Shown: positions 45,579 through 56,996, counted from the first letter of the stretch. The stretch is DNA of 64,000 nt from Dichetophora obliterata (GCA_963920525.1 OY986435.1:177166266-177230265); one strand, 5' to 3'. The notes: a model not told the origin generated them from the sequence alone. A program made the numbers and translations.

Positions 45579-45617
45579 TATTTTTGTACATCGTTTGTAT
45601 GGAGTCACAGCACTGTG
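45579..45617 (-). promoter_or_regulatory. Transib right terminus, 23-RSS-like
   Basis: On the minus strand: heptamer CACAGTG (45617-45611), a 23-bp spacer (45610-45588), nonamer ACAAAAATA (45587-45579), the same nonamer as at the left end. A weaker alternative nonamer, ACAAACGAT, sits 12 bp from the heptamer (5 of 9 consensus matches). Confidence 0.85.
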
Positions 45618-46420
45618 TGATGGATCCAGAACACAAAACTTTACAATTTTTGTAGTTGTATCTAACGATGGTGCTACAATTTCTTCTGGTTTACTTCCAT
45701 CTTACTGCTCGGTCTTCACTGCCGTAGCCTTTGCCTTGAAGCAAGCGGCGGATTTCGCTAACAAAAATAAAGGATAATTTGTAATTTGCACGGATAGCTA
45801 CTCTAGCATTGAGGCTTTGAAAAATGTTAAACAAAATGACCAGTCGATTGTGAGCCTCAGTAACATCTGTGTTAAAAATCCTAATAAGATAAGAATTATG
45901 TAGGTTCCTGGACACGCTGGTATTCTACGCAACGAATGCACTGATAAAGCGGCCGCATCAGTAAGCAGATTGCTGGCACTAACCTTTTACTTTGCAGCTA
46001 GCAAAGATACTGCTAAAGAGGTCTACAAGAATCAACTGCAACAACTCAATCTAGAATGGTCCCAATACAGCCTCCGATACAAAAGATAAAATTATAACGG
46101 GTTAAAAACATTACGTGTTGAATATGGTTCCTGACAATAATCAAAACTATTTGTCCGGCTACATATTGGGTACACTAAGCTGACGCATGAACATCTTCTG
46201 TGTGCGAGAACTACACCTAGCTGTCATCTTTGCAATGTCCAACTATCCGTAGAACATCTGCTAACCGACTGCGAAGCTCTTACTGCTGTCAGAAATAAAA
46301 TCTTTTGAAACATTATTCCTAGCACTCTTCTTCAATATCCTTCACACTATAATATTTCTGCCATTGAACTTTTTTTATATCATGTAATCTCCTTAAATGT
46401 ATAACAGCACATGTCTGCTA
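45618..46420 (+). pseudogene. LINE fragment, RNase H and C-terminal zinc region (right part)
   Basis: Direct continuation of 38680-39907. GSRTQNFTIFVVVSNDGATI (RNase H strand 1), VFTAVAFALKQAAD (expected Glu now Val), VICTDSYSSIEALKN (Asp), VPGHAGILRNECTDKAA, then RLHIGYTKLTHEHLLC and the C-terminal zinc motif CHLCNVQLSVEHLLTDC. Several in-frame stops. Ends about 46420. Confidence 0.8.
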
Positions 46421-49400
46421 ACTCTGGAAAGATGCTCTGGGACTTTGTGCCTAAGTAGTTTGGTACGGACACAAATTGTTTCTCGGGAAATATTTTAAGC
46501 GCTTGTATCAAGCAAATTGTGTCTGCGCCAGAAAATAATTATCTACTTTGATCAAGCAAGATTATATTATCAATTTAAGAAAATAATTCAGTAGATTCAA
46601 GTAAAAATATTCTGGATCTAACCAGTTTTTTCCTAATGACAATAATTTTATCAATACTAGAAAATATTTGTTTCAAGTATTGAACGCTTGATTTTTCTCT
46701 TCGTGTATATATAATATCACAAAATATTTGCACCGAAGATATGATCCAAAGATTTTTAAGTGATAAGAATCGAAAATTTTACTCTTCAAATCATAAATAA
46801 TCGTGTCCCAACCAATCTTTGCCGACAAAGTGCCACATCTGGACCAACTTCACTGTGCGTCAAATAAAATGGGCAAGCAAACAGTTTTCAGAAAATATTT
46901 AATGTTTTCCTTTTTGAATGTAGTTAGTCATTTTTTCATTATTTCTATTTTTTCTATTATGCTTATGACTCGTTGATATCATTATTTGAGCTTTCTGCTC
47001 ATTTCACCTTCCCTCCCCGCACACTACTATTATTAATAGTGGTTCATGGTTGCAAATTGTTTGAATTATGACCAACGGCATTAAAAATGAAACTTAAGCA
47101 CAAATCCAGAGCAGTAGAAATTTGTTTTTTTTTTGCCATATTTTTGATACTTGATCTTTTTTGATGCGGTTGTTGTTTGTTGGTGGTGGTGGTGGCGATG
47201 CTGGAGTTGTTGTAAAATGCAGTTTTGTAGCCGCAGCTCGTTGATTGTAAAATGATCTTGTTTTACAAAATTGCCTGCAGCAAAAAACAACAACAAAAAC
47301 AAAAAAGGAAAACAAAAGCAAAAAAAAATATCGATAAAGTGCTCAAGTGTAACTTGGAGCAGAAATTTAAGCATGGAAGTGTTATCGGTCTCAACTCGTA
47401 CATTGCTGCAAGGGTTATGGGCACAATCTTGTTGTTGTTTTCGTTGTTGTTGTTTCAAACTTTGCGAATTATGATTGCAACATAACCTCAAGACTCGAGC
47501 GACGACTGAAGTCTACTACTTGAGAAGCCTGCCATGACGCTTGGTGGCGCTGGTGTCGAATTTTTCAATATATCGTTCGTATAACATCCTTTGCGCCTTT
47601 ATCGCCTCCCCCGCTAGTAAAAAAAAAGAAGAAAAACATCACAATAACATTAAAGTGTTGCTTTGAAATGCTTGCCAGACACTTTGGAACTCTTTCATTT
47701 TTATGGATTTCCTTATGGCCCACTTTGTGCCAACAAGTTGTTGGATTTAAAAAATTTTGCATTTTTTATTGATGTCGATCGGTCGTATCGATACAATTTC
47801 CGAGATAAGCTGAAAAGTATCGATTGTAAATTGATTTAAATGCATTTGCCTATATTTATAGATAGACAGAAAAAAAAACGAAATTAAAATAATTTCGTGT
47901 TCCTGATAAAACCACATGGCTCAACATTTTTCAATATGCGCCAGCTCAAACTCATTATTTATTGGACAACAATATTTGGCCAACTTTTAACCTGCTATCG
48001 CTTAAGCATAAGTAATTACTTGGCACTCACACCAACAACAAAAACCACAAATAAATAAGTACAAAAATATTTGGAAAAAAAATCTATACAAGCAATTCGC
48101 AATAATTTGCACTCTTTTGCCTGTCAGTGTAAACAACAAACAGGTTCAGTTCGGGTTAAACATGTGGCAACGCGTTGCACTCATATCAACAACACAGCAC
48201 TAGACAACAACAATAGCCTCAGTTGACAACAACCAATAACAATGCGATTAACAATCGGCCGTTTTTAATTTATGTTAATCGCTCAAACAGTTGTGTAATA
48301 ATTTAACGAGACAAAATTTTCAACAGGGCAACACCAAGAACGATAAAACCAAAAACAAAATTTAGACTCATGAAAATTAGTTCTTTAAACCAACAACACA
48401 CTTGTGATTGTGTGAGTGCCATTGTTTATTGCTGTTGTTGTTTATGGCCTTTTAAGATTGTGACCAATAAATATGTTAGCACTCAACATGCAGCAAGGTG
48501 TAGAAAATATATCACACTTTATTGTTTGCATACTTTGAGGCGTTTGACAAATGACTGTTTGAAATTTATTATTAAGAAACAAATAAATTATTGTGCTTTT
48601 TGAATGCATTTAAGAATTGCATTTTAATGAAACTAATAGGTTTATTCTCAATGTCTAGGATATGCCCCTTGCACGGTGCAAGAATAGGAAACTTACCATC
48701 CGCCGCAACAACAAAATACAAGTAAAAAAAACCGTGCAATATTTTCTATGTGTGCTACACTGAAACCCATGTGTATGGCGATGCTATGAAGAATAGTTTG
48801 TGAAATGCAACCCTGTGATTGTAATGAGAGAGAAGATAATGAGAGAGCAGCCAAACAGAAGGTGGAATGTGCGTGAAGTTCAGCTCACTGTAGAGTTTTT
48901 TGAGCTGTTGATTTTACTATGCTACGCTTGTACAATAGGGCGCTCTCGATCCATTGGATATTTTAGTATAGGATTGTTACAATCCGTATGGATCATGCAG
49001 TTATGCTAGGCATAGAGAATACACCGAATGTGTATTTCTAATTTCTAATTTTATAAGTTTTTTGATTTTGTCATAAACTTGTTCGACTTATCAAAGAAAT
49101 GCCATTTAACTCCATTAAAGACAATGCATTTTTTACGAGAATCGTCTAGAAACATATAAGATTATAAAAAATACATATATCTCTTATATTTGTAAATATG
49201 ATGTAATAATACAATACAAGCTGGCTCAGCAGATGCACCTTCCAATAGTTATCCAGTAGTAAGTTGACACATGACATAATCAATTATTTCTTACATACAA
49301 TGTAGCTGCGAGGCCTCCAAAGCATTTTACAATTCCTAAGTACGTTTGTTCGGAGATGGCAGCTAAAAGACTGATGACATCAAACTTACACAGTGAGCGA

Positions 49401-49889
49401 TGATGGGAGCAGGTATGCTACTTATGACCAGCGTTGACGTATTTACAATTTTAACTGTAACGTACAGTTTTTAAACAGGCTTACAGTTTCTTAAAGTGAC
49501 TCGCATTACAAATTACAGGTTTTCTAAAATTTCAGATTTGAAAATTAAATTAAAATATTCCACACATAAGTTATCAAAATCGGAGGAAATCGACTTTAGA
49601 GAACAATGGGTAAGACTTTATGTTGAGCTATATAATAAAATGTTAGTTTAATTTGAATTTTTAATAGATGTGTTAATTCTATCTCCAACTAAAGTTTTAA
49701 ATGCTTATCAATCATCTAAGTGAGTTTGGTTTTTGAAAATTAAAAAAAATATAAAAAGTTTGCAATAGTGAATGAAATATTTATTTGGAGCGATATATCA
49801 ATGCCTGCCATTAACTTTTTAAAAATTATTTCATGTAAATGTTGCCTGTGGCTACGCCATGCCATGTAAATGTAAATGTGTGGTTCAGC
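46421..49889. other. Noncoding DNA with CAA/TTG tracts
   Basis: No gene recognised. 47160-47300 holds GTTGTTTGTTGGTGGTGGTG and CAACAACAAAAACAAAAAAG tracts. 47990-48440 is rich in CAACAACA and CACTTGTGATTGTG words. This is typical of single-copy fly intronic or intergenic DNA and is a candidate enhancer region, but no factor site cluster is claimed. The open frames at 47081-47491 are artefacts of these tracts. Confidence 0.5.
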
Positions 49890-50352
49890 CATAAACTCAA
49901 ATTTTGGCATAGTTTTTCCAGCATTTTGGCCGATATCTTATCAATGGCGGATGTAATATTGTCTTCCAGGGCTGTAATTGTAACTGGTTTATCCCTTTAC
50001 ACGAGAAAATTCACGTAGTCTCACAAAAAGTAGTCTAGTAAGGTCAAATCACATGATCTTGTCTACCAATGGACTGCTCCAAAACTTGAGATTAATTGCT
50101 GACAAAGCTCGCCTCTCAATAGATCCATGGTATCGCGTCCATTTCTTCTATATTGGAAAAAAAAATCGGTAATTAACGCACGGTACCTTGCTCCATTGAT
50201 GCCGCCAGCCCACATACAGCATCAAACAGTGCATTTTTCAGTGTGCATTGGCAGCTCTTGAACTGCTGTGACTATTCTTAAGACCAAACTATCCAATTCT
50301 TCATTGACACTGACCGATAAAGCAGCAATATTTTCTTCGGACGCATATGGGT
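49890..50352 (-). pseudogene. Mariner-like transposase, C-terminal remnant
   Basis: Minus-strand traces of the same mariner family as 44185-45425. It contains degraded equivalents of the WP-R-D-LTPLDYFLWG region around 50010-50050 (the plus strand reads AAATCACATGATCTTGTCTA) and of the GATCHTA region near 50110. Many frameshifts. It is separated from its N-terminus by the hAT element at 50353-51741. Confidence 0.6.
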
Positions 50353-51741
50353 CAGGGTTGATATTTTCGGTACTTTTTTGGTACAATTTTATATTTTCCC
50401 TACTTTCCTACTACCGAAGCGTTTTCAGTACATTTTATTTTACTCAGTAATAAACACTTAGAACTCTAAATAAGCAAAAGATTTAAAAGAATTAAAAAAT
50501 GTATCTAGTTCTGAATTTTGGTACTCTGTAAAATACATAAAAAATTATTTTAAAGAGTCGATTTAGATTTAAGATAGATCTATAACTGGTTTTTATTAAA
50601 CTTTGAAAACAAAATATTCTTTTAACATTTGCTGTCGAATAAGAAATGGAACGAATTCAAATAATTTTTTATGTAGTTTACAGAGTACCAAATTGGTTAA
50701 TTTATTTAAGTTATTAAATTGGTTATTAAATTTATTTAATTTAATTTAAGCAAAATATTTTTTAAAATTTTGTGAACTAAATGCCACAATATTGATATCA
50801 GAAAAAATGTATCAAATGAAAAAAATTTCTAAAATTTGACTGAAAGTGAGGAATTGCGTGACTGAAAGATTTATCCATTAATTTTTTTCCGTTACCTTAA
50901 CATAGAAAGGCCCTGACTAACATTAAAAAAAAAAAATTCGGCTGGATTGTGTCAGATTTCGGGTGGATGGAATTTTTGCGGAATTTTTAGAGACTTAACC
51001 GTGTTCATATAGTGTCTTTTTTTAGGAGGTAGGCGTGTTTTTCATACTATTTTGACAAATTTGAAATATTTGGAGCATATTTGAGACCGAAGCTTATGTG
51101 CAAAATTTCAAGTCATTACATTAGTTTTTGTGGCATTTTCAGAGATTTTACCAGTCTGTCAAAGTTACCGTGTATGGGAGGTTGTTGCGTTATTATTGCG
51201 AATTTTTGCAGCCAAAGCTAATGGGAAAATTTGTAATCATGACAGTCATTTTTGCGTCATTTTTAGATATTTCAACGATTTTATAATGTAACGTTGTATG
51301 GGAGGCTTTTATCCTATTTTAAAAAATTTTAAATATATGGTGAATATTTTACTTCAAAGCTTATGTACACAATGCCAAGTAACTGCAAACATTTTTGTGG
51401 CGTTTTTAGAAATTTTATTGTTTGATAAAGAAGGCGTTCTTTTTATACGATTTTGTTCGTTCTCGAATTTGATCTTTTTTTTTTAATATAAGCACATATA
51501 CCCAATTTCTATACGATAGCTTTAAAATTGCGGCTGTAACCGTGCCAACAGGTGATGCTGATCAACAATGTATATATACTTCTCTTTACTGTAACTTATC
51601 CTTATCAGCGTTACAAACAGAGTGACGAAGTTAACGCAGTATGCGTGGAGTAAACAAAATTTATTCCATACTTTTTTTTTCATTTAGTACAATTTTTTCT
51701 AAATTTGTATACCAAAATGAAAAAGTCATTTATCAACCCTG
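50353..51741. mobile_element. Nonautonomous hAT element (1389 bp)
   Basis: Perfect inverted termini CAGGGTTGATA / TATCAACCCTG, flanked by a perfect 8-bp duplication ATATGGGT (50345-50352, 51742-51749). No transposase. The right half (51480-51650) contains a sequence family found inverted at 61335-61530. It lies inside a mariner remnant. Confidence 0.92.
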
Positions 51742-51936
51742 ATATGGGTTGGTGCATTAATGTCCAATAAAGTGAAAATGGTGCGAAATTTGCCCACAAT
51801 AACTTGAATAGACTGCTTGGTGGGTCCATTTTTCACAGAGCACGAATTTTTATAAAAAATAGTAAAATAAAATAATAATTTTTTTATAATAAAATTCAAT
51901 GATTTGCAAGCGCTGTTCGTTTTTAAGTGTATTCAT
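51742..51936 (-). pseudogene. Mariner-like transposase, N-terminal remnant
   Basis: Starts at 51936: MNTLKNEQRLQIIEFYYKNN, then, after an AT-rich expansion and a shift, ARSVKNGPTKQSIQVIVGKF and TLLDINAPT. This is the N-terminal helix-turn-helix of the family whose C-terminus lies at 49890-50352. Confidence 0.7.
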
Positions 51937-52079
51937 GGTGAAATGGCTAACCTTACTGAGCATTTTTGGCTTTGCCACATGTAACGAATCTCGCGTGAGG
52001 TGCCAAGAAATTTACACTGAAAAAACAAATAGCAAAAAAATCACTTTATATCGCAATTGATTCGATACTTGATAAATGT

Positions 52080-52447
52080 TATAACTTTTATTACTGATGA
52101 ATTGCAAGAAGTTGATGATGAATGGCGCGAATTAATTCAAAGGAATTTTAACGATTTATATTTAGGTACTGACAGATATATTGAATTTTTGGGAATATTT
52201 TTTTTTAAATAAAAAGAAGCGATGGCAGTGAAGCGTTTCGTCTTTTGGGGAACATAGTTTCTGCCGATCTGTGTTTTACAGTAGCAATCGTTAAAAGAAT
52301 ATTTTCAGTAATTAATGTAAATAAAACAAAGCTTAGAACTAAGTTACAAAATGTGACTAAATGCTATTCAGAAGCAAAAATGCTATTAAACCTTTTTTTT
52401 AACACTGCTTATGTTATTGTTTATGTTTTTGTAAATTTTAATAATTA
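52080..52447 (+). pseudogene. hAT transposase C-terminal remnant
   Basis: 52245-52448 reads NIVSADLCFTVAIVKRIFSV, INVNKTKLRTKLQ and ends in a hydrophobic tail. This corresponds to the hAT dimerisation region (the SSADVERxFSxxNxxKTxxRNRL pattern), with the first part degraded. Upstream 52080-52240 has weak traces (ELQEVDDEWRELI). No catalytic residues remain. It could belong to the autonomous parent of one of the hAT elements here, but this is untested. Confidence 0.68.
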
Positions 52448-52947
52448 AAAATAAATATACATCAATAAAATTCAAGTTGGTTCGTTTTTTAGGGTTACAG
52501 CTGTTTGGTTTAAAATATAGTTTTTTTTGGAATAAACAGTATTTAAAAAAAAAATCTGGCAACGCTCTACCATGACTCACAAGATAGGAGAAAAAAGAAA
52601 TTGAACGAAAATCTTCTCTAGAGCACAGTTTAAAAGTACAAAAACATGTCGTTTTCATACCAGCAAATCAGACGCTGCCATTTTCAGTAAGTACCGTTTA
52701 GCTGGCACAGTAACATTTATGGCTTGTTGGGTTGTAATGCAATAGAGAATACAGATGCATGTAGCTAGAGAGCCAGTATGTGGCTACAAAAAAATGGACT
52801 ACTACTAGCCAAGGTTGTCAGTTAAAATACAAAACAATTCCGTCAAAAAGTTCCCTTTTTAACAGTAACATAAATTAAATACATCAAAAATTACAATGGT
52901 AAAGATAAAACAAAATAGTTTCTACCGCAATAAAACAGTATAAAAAA
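52448..52947. other. Noncoding DNA
   Basis: No gene. A ~60-bp piece at 52734-52795 (AGAATACAGATGCATGTAGC) recurs diverged at 54447-54510. Confidence 0.5.
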
Positions 52948-53296
52948 ATTCCACGATCATTAAAAATTGCCACAAAAATACCACGCATTTTAAAAATACC
53001 ACCACAAATTCCATATGCATTTAAAATTGCCACAAAAATCTCATTCGCATTAAAAAATACCACAGTAAGTCCCATATGCATAAACAATTTAAAAAAAATT
53101 TAGAAATAAAACAAAGAAATTTTGCTTACTAAAAAAAAAAAATTTTAAGAAGAATATTACCAAACTCCCACGGAAATTCAAAAAATACCTCACTGAACTC
53201 CCACGCCAATTAAAAAATACCACACTGAATTAAAAAATTTAATAGGAATTCCCAAAAAGAAAAAAAAATTCCTATGGGCAATTAAAAATTACCACG
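52948..53296 (+). repeat. Degenerate ~33-bp tandem array
   Basis: About eight imperfect units of the form TTAAAAAATACCACAnnAAnTCCCA with variable spacers (for example ATTAAAAATTGCCACAAAAA at 52960). It loses register around 53090-53150 and resumes to 53296. Confidence 0.72.
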
Positions 53297-53384
53297 AATG
53301 GGATTTTTCCAACATAACTGGCAACGTTGCTGCTAGCTGCTGATTTGTTGTTTTGGTTCTGCAGGCGCTGCAAAGGGCCGTTCT

Positions 53385-53620
53385 TCACTCCGCAATTCTA
53401 TGAGTAATAATTGCTTTCGCCACAAGTAGTTTGTGGACTACTCAAGCTTAAAGGGGACTTTCGTAAGCCCCCTTATGCGGGCGAATAATCTACAAACTGC
53501 TTGCGGCAAAGGCGATTATTGCTGAGTGAAAAGCGGGACAAAGAGATCTTGCTACCAGAGCAAGAGAATTATAGCTCTCGGAGCAATAATTGCTTTCGCC
53601 GCAAGCTCGAGAATTTTCGT
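53385..53620. repeat. Inverted repeat block
   Basis: TAATTGCTTTCGCCACAAGTAGTTTGT (53407-53433) faces its inverse ACAAACTGCTTGCGGCAAAGGCGATTATTG (53493-53522). A third copy in the first orientation starts at 53586. GC-richer than its surroundings; likely a MITE. Confidence 0.65.
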
Positions 53621-54653
53621 GTGTGACGAGTGAATAGCAGGACATAGTAAGCAAAGTTCTGTTTTTTTCTGTGGACGATTCGGTTCATCCCCTCTTACGC
53701 TCCTCAACCACTGTGATCTTGGTCTTTGTTGTAATTGTTGTTGGTTCAGTTAGCTGAAATTTTTTTAGATATTCTTAATTTATACTCGACATGAACAGCT
53801 GATTTTGACAACTAGCTCGCTTTTTTCTGCTTTCCACTTCATTCCTCTCCGAGTCGGCCCTACCTGGTTATTCTGCCATGAGTTGGAGTACGAATAAAAC
53901 GAATGTTCCCATAGTTCGCAGCATCATTGACGAACTTTTCGTGATGATTTCTTGAAGGAAGTTTCTGCATGAGCTGCTGGACTTAAAAAAAATTCATACA
54001 AAATATAATGCAAAGTAGCGGTTGTCAGCGCCTAACTTTTTCCACTTGAAGATATTAATGATTGTTGTAATTCGCCGAATCGTTCAGAGGCTAAACTGCA
54101 ACAATACAGCGTTTTCACTTCATCAACGTTTCGGTATAACATTCCTTCACGAATTTTATTTTTCGATTTTAAGTTTCGATTTTAATTCCTTGACGAATTT
54201 TCTTTATATTCCTGTCGACTTTTCGTCAACGAAACTTCCGCAATATTTCGATATTGGGTTCGTGCATGATAAATCCTGACGTTTCTGCATTGCGTCTTGC
54301 ACGAAATTGGAACATTTATATGAAATTTTCGTCAATGAAATGTATGGCCAAATCTGCATGTTTCGTCAAGGATCAAGAAAAAATCGTACATGATTCATTT
54401 GAAATTTCTTCAAGATTGGAACTACTGGGTTTATTTCAGCAAGATAAATACAATAGCGAATACAGATGCGTGTAGCTACATAGGCAGTATGTATGTATAC
54501 TGCTACGCAAATCTGCGCATGCGTTACTAAGCATGCGTTGTGCTTTAAAATTCAAATTATTTATACTATGCATTATATTTCTTCCATATTAAAAATTTAT
54601 TTTGTTAACAAAAATTTTAATTTTAAATTACTTTTAAAATATACTCATATGTA
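53621..54653. other. Noncoding DNA, repeat-derived in part
   Basis: No gene supported. 54120-54260 repeats words such as TTCGATTTTAA and CTTCACGAATTTT. 54447-54510 echoes 52734-52795. Confidence 0.4.
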
Positions 54654-55902
54654 GAGTGATGTAGACAGAAGTGGGCCATGTTTTTATTTTCGGTTGTAAA
54701 ATGGTGAAAAATTCAAATTTCCCAAAAAATTTTTTTTTAATCGTAAGAGTACCTCAAGACGCAACTTTCCATCACAGCAGATTTCTTAAATTCAGTTGTA
54801 AAGAATTTTCCTTTTTCATGTAAAAGGAAAGTGTATTTTCCGAGTTTTCCGAAATTGTAGGGAGAAGTGGGCTACTAAAATTTTTATCTGAAAAATGCTG
54901 CCATCTGTTTCAAATTTTCTTCTAGGGGTTTTTAGAGGCGCTGATCACAAATCTGTTGTCAAATTCGCAAAATTCAAAATACTTGATGCGAAATGAGGGT
55001 CAAAAATTAAAAAAAAACATAGACTTTAATAATGTTTATTCAATGTCTGGAAAAAGGAGTGATGAAGTAGAAATTACAAAGTTCTTGTGAAAAAAACATT
55101 TCTTAGTGATAAAGCACAGATCTTACTCGCAATTGACGCACGTGAAGTCGGTGCGGTTGGTCATATCGACGCACTGTAAATGGAAGGGTCGGTCGCAGAT
55201 GTCGCACTCGATGGAATTTTTTTTTGTGAGCTTTGTCGGCATCAATTTAGTGCAAATCATACAAAAATCAATCGGAAATCGGTTGAAAACAAGTTTCAAG
55301 TAGCGTTGAAAAGTTGATCTGCTAACATCGGCAGCAGCCGAAGCAACACGTTCCTTACTTGCTTTATAGCAGCAATCAATTTTTCATAATTTACCACTTT
55401 TTTGGTAATTTCCTTTTTTTGGGGGCATAATGGCTAAAATGATAAAAATGAGTGAATAAGACATTTGTATAATTAATAAAAACACTTCATCGTGCAAAGA
55501 ACGGCATTACTCAAGTGGCCCATGTCTGTCCACAAATAGTGGCCCACTTCTGCTTACAAGCCCCTTTTTTTGCATATGCATTCCACAAAAACACAACGTG
55601 AATGATGGGCAAAAATCACTTTGCATTACAAAGATAACATGTTTAACTAACATATTGCATATTTACCTGAGTATTTCTCGTAAAAATTCGATCACAAATC
55701 GTATGAAAGGGTACGAGGGTAAAAACTTTCTCGCCAAAATCTGCAGCACGTTTCTCTGGACAGTGCGAAAGCAGGTTAATAACCCACAAATGCTTATAAA
55801 AAGTGACCTTGGGTCAAAATACGATAAGTAATGTGCGCGGTTTCACATAGATGTCACTAATCTTAAAATTACTTGGGTGGCCCACGTCTGTCTACATCAC
55901 CC
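54654..55902 (-). mobile_element. Pogo-like DNA transposon, internal-deletion derivative (1.25 kb)
   Basis: Inverted termini GAGTGATGTAGACAGAAGTG (54654) and, inverse, GGGTGATGTAGACAGACGTG (ending 55902), flanked by TA on both sides. The AGAAGTGGGC word recurs inside at 54862 and 55549 and, inverted, near 55517. It encodes only a short HTH-plus-PHD reading frame; the DDE domain is absent. Confidence 0.8.
55123..55428 (-). pseudogene. HTH_psq plus PHD finger ORF, transposase lacking its DDE core
   Basis: 101 codons from ATG 55428 to TAA 55123 with one in-frame TGA (codon 15). N-terminal MPPKKGNYQKSGKL, then KASKERVASAAADVSRSTFQ, a pipsqueak-type helix-turn-helix as in pogo transposases. Directly fused is a Cys4-His-Cys3 PHD-like finger: CMIC, CDIC, FHLQC, CVNC, ending at the stop. 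PHD-like C-termini occur in insect pogo-type transposases (recalled, not checked). The ~350-residue catalytic domain that should separate them is missing, so this is a deletion derivative, possibly encoding only a DNA-binding protein if the stop is read through or absent in sister copies. Confidence 0.72.
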
Positions 55903-56529
55903 TATATACTCTTTACTACAGGAAAAATAAATTATTCAAATTTACCCATATTTGTTTTCATTAATTAAACATAACTTTGAATTACATTTAGTTTTAACCA
56001 ACAAAACAAATGAACAAAATTTTTATGAAAAATTTTTACATGAATTTAATTGTGACCTTTTTAGATCAGGTAAGTTTAAATAAGGACAATAACAACAAAT
56101 TTGTTTTTGAATAATTTTTATTTAGAAGATGAAACGCTTTAAAATAGTTTTGAAAAATATAAATAAAAAAAAAACCAGAATTTTTCTCTATTACTGTATA
56201 AAAAGGAATTCTATGTCTATACTTACGATACTATCGAAACTGTGTCTTTTTTTGAATTGTTTTTTAATTTTGTCCCACAAAAAATTTTACAATTCCAGGG
56301 TTGCCAAGTTACAAGTCCCTGGTTTTAGAAAAAACAATGATAAAATAACGCCAAAAATCCACTAAACCAATATTTTCAAATTTACACTGTAAAGACAGTT
56401 TTCGGTAAATTTTATAAAAAATAAACAGCACTGATTTTAATTGATCCGCAAAAGCGCTACTCTAATCTTAAATGATTGTGTAAAGTTACAAATTTTTCTC
56501 CAACAGAGACGATTTTGAATTTTCGAATA
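55903..56529. other. AT-rich noncoding DNA
   Basis: No gene or repeat recognised. Confidence 0.45.
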
Positions 56530-56996
56530 ATATTCTATTTTTGTTTTACAATCATTGTTTTTCTTCTTCATTCAATTCTTCGTCAATTCTTGGCAATATT
56601 CTGTTATTAACTTTACAGCTCTTTCGACTTCATCATTAACAACAGACACGTTTCGAAGAATTTGGAAGGTACCTTAATATTTTTGATCATCGTCTCAGGT
56701 GGATGGATCGGCTTGTAAGATGCTTGTGTCTATTTTGAAACGTTCAAAGAATCTTTTAGTTGCTGGAATGACGAAATAACATGATTTTTTTTTGCAATCT
56801 GTTTGAAAGCAGCAGCAGTGATGTTTTTTACATGTAAGCATTTGCCAATTTCTAATTCAAATTCGCCATCAGCTTTGCCGTTGTTGAGCGATATCATAAT
56901 TTTTCTTTTCACATCCAAATCAACACTAGCATCAGAGAATGCAAATCCGACTACCTCCACAGATAGATACAGAAAACTTCTCTTGGGTAAAAACAA
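56530..56996 (-). pseudogene. Unclassified ORF remnant, probably transposon-derived
   Basis: The minus-strand frame from 56996 (LYLSVEVVGFAFSDASVDLD, IGKCLHVKNITAAAFKQIAK) runs 88 codons. In other frames it continues with GTFQILRNVSVVNDEVERAV and KLITEYCQELTKN. The VVNDEVERAVKLI pattern reminds me of an uncharacterised repeat-associated protein family in arthropods, but I cannot name it. Broken by stops. Confidence 0.45.

Larger units (their letters stand above)
39908..45617 (+). mobile_element. Transib transposon with RAG-RSS-like 12/23 termini
   Basis: Inserted in a LINE. The left end is CACAGTG (39908-39914), a 12-bp spacer, then ACAAAAATA (39927-39935). The right end, read inward on the minus strand, is CACAGTG (45617-45611), a 23-bp spacer, then ACAAAAATA (45587-45579). 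Target duplication 5 bp: TGACG (39903-39907) and TGATG (45618-45622), one mismatch. Excision in silico with one duplication gives TACACTGACGGATCC, restoring YTDGS of the LINE RNase H. Transib elements (relatives of RAG1) are known for 5-bp duplications and RSS-like heptamers. The transposase is decayed, and two later DNA transposons (42404-44182, 44185-45425) account for over half of the length. Confidence 0.9.

Noticed and set aside
47081..47491. Gln/His-rich open frames as coding
   Set aside because: They arise from CAA/TTG and GGT microsatellite tracts and are open on both strands, with no conserved sequence.
49388..49410. Another RSS-like site (CACAGTG near 49392)
   Set aside because: No nonamer-like sequence at 12 or 23 bp and no paired end; a chance heptamer.
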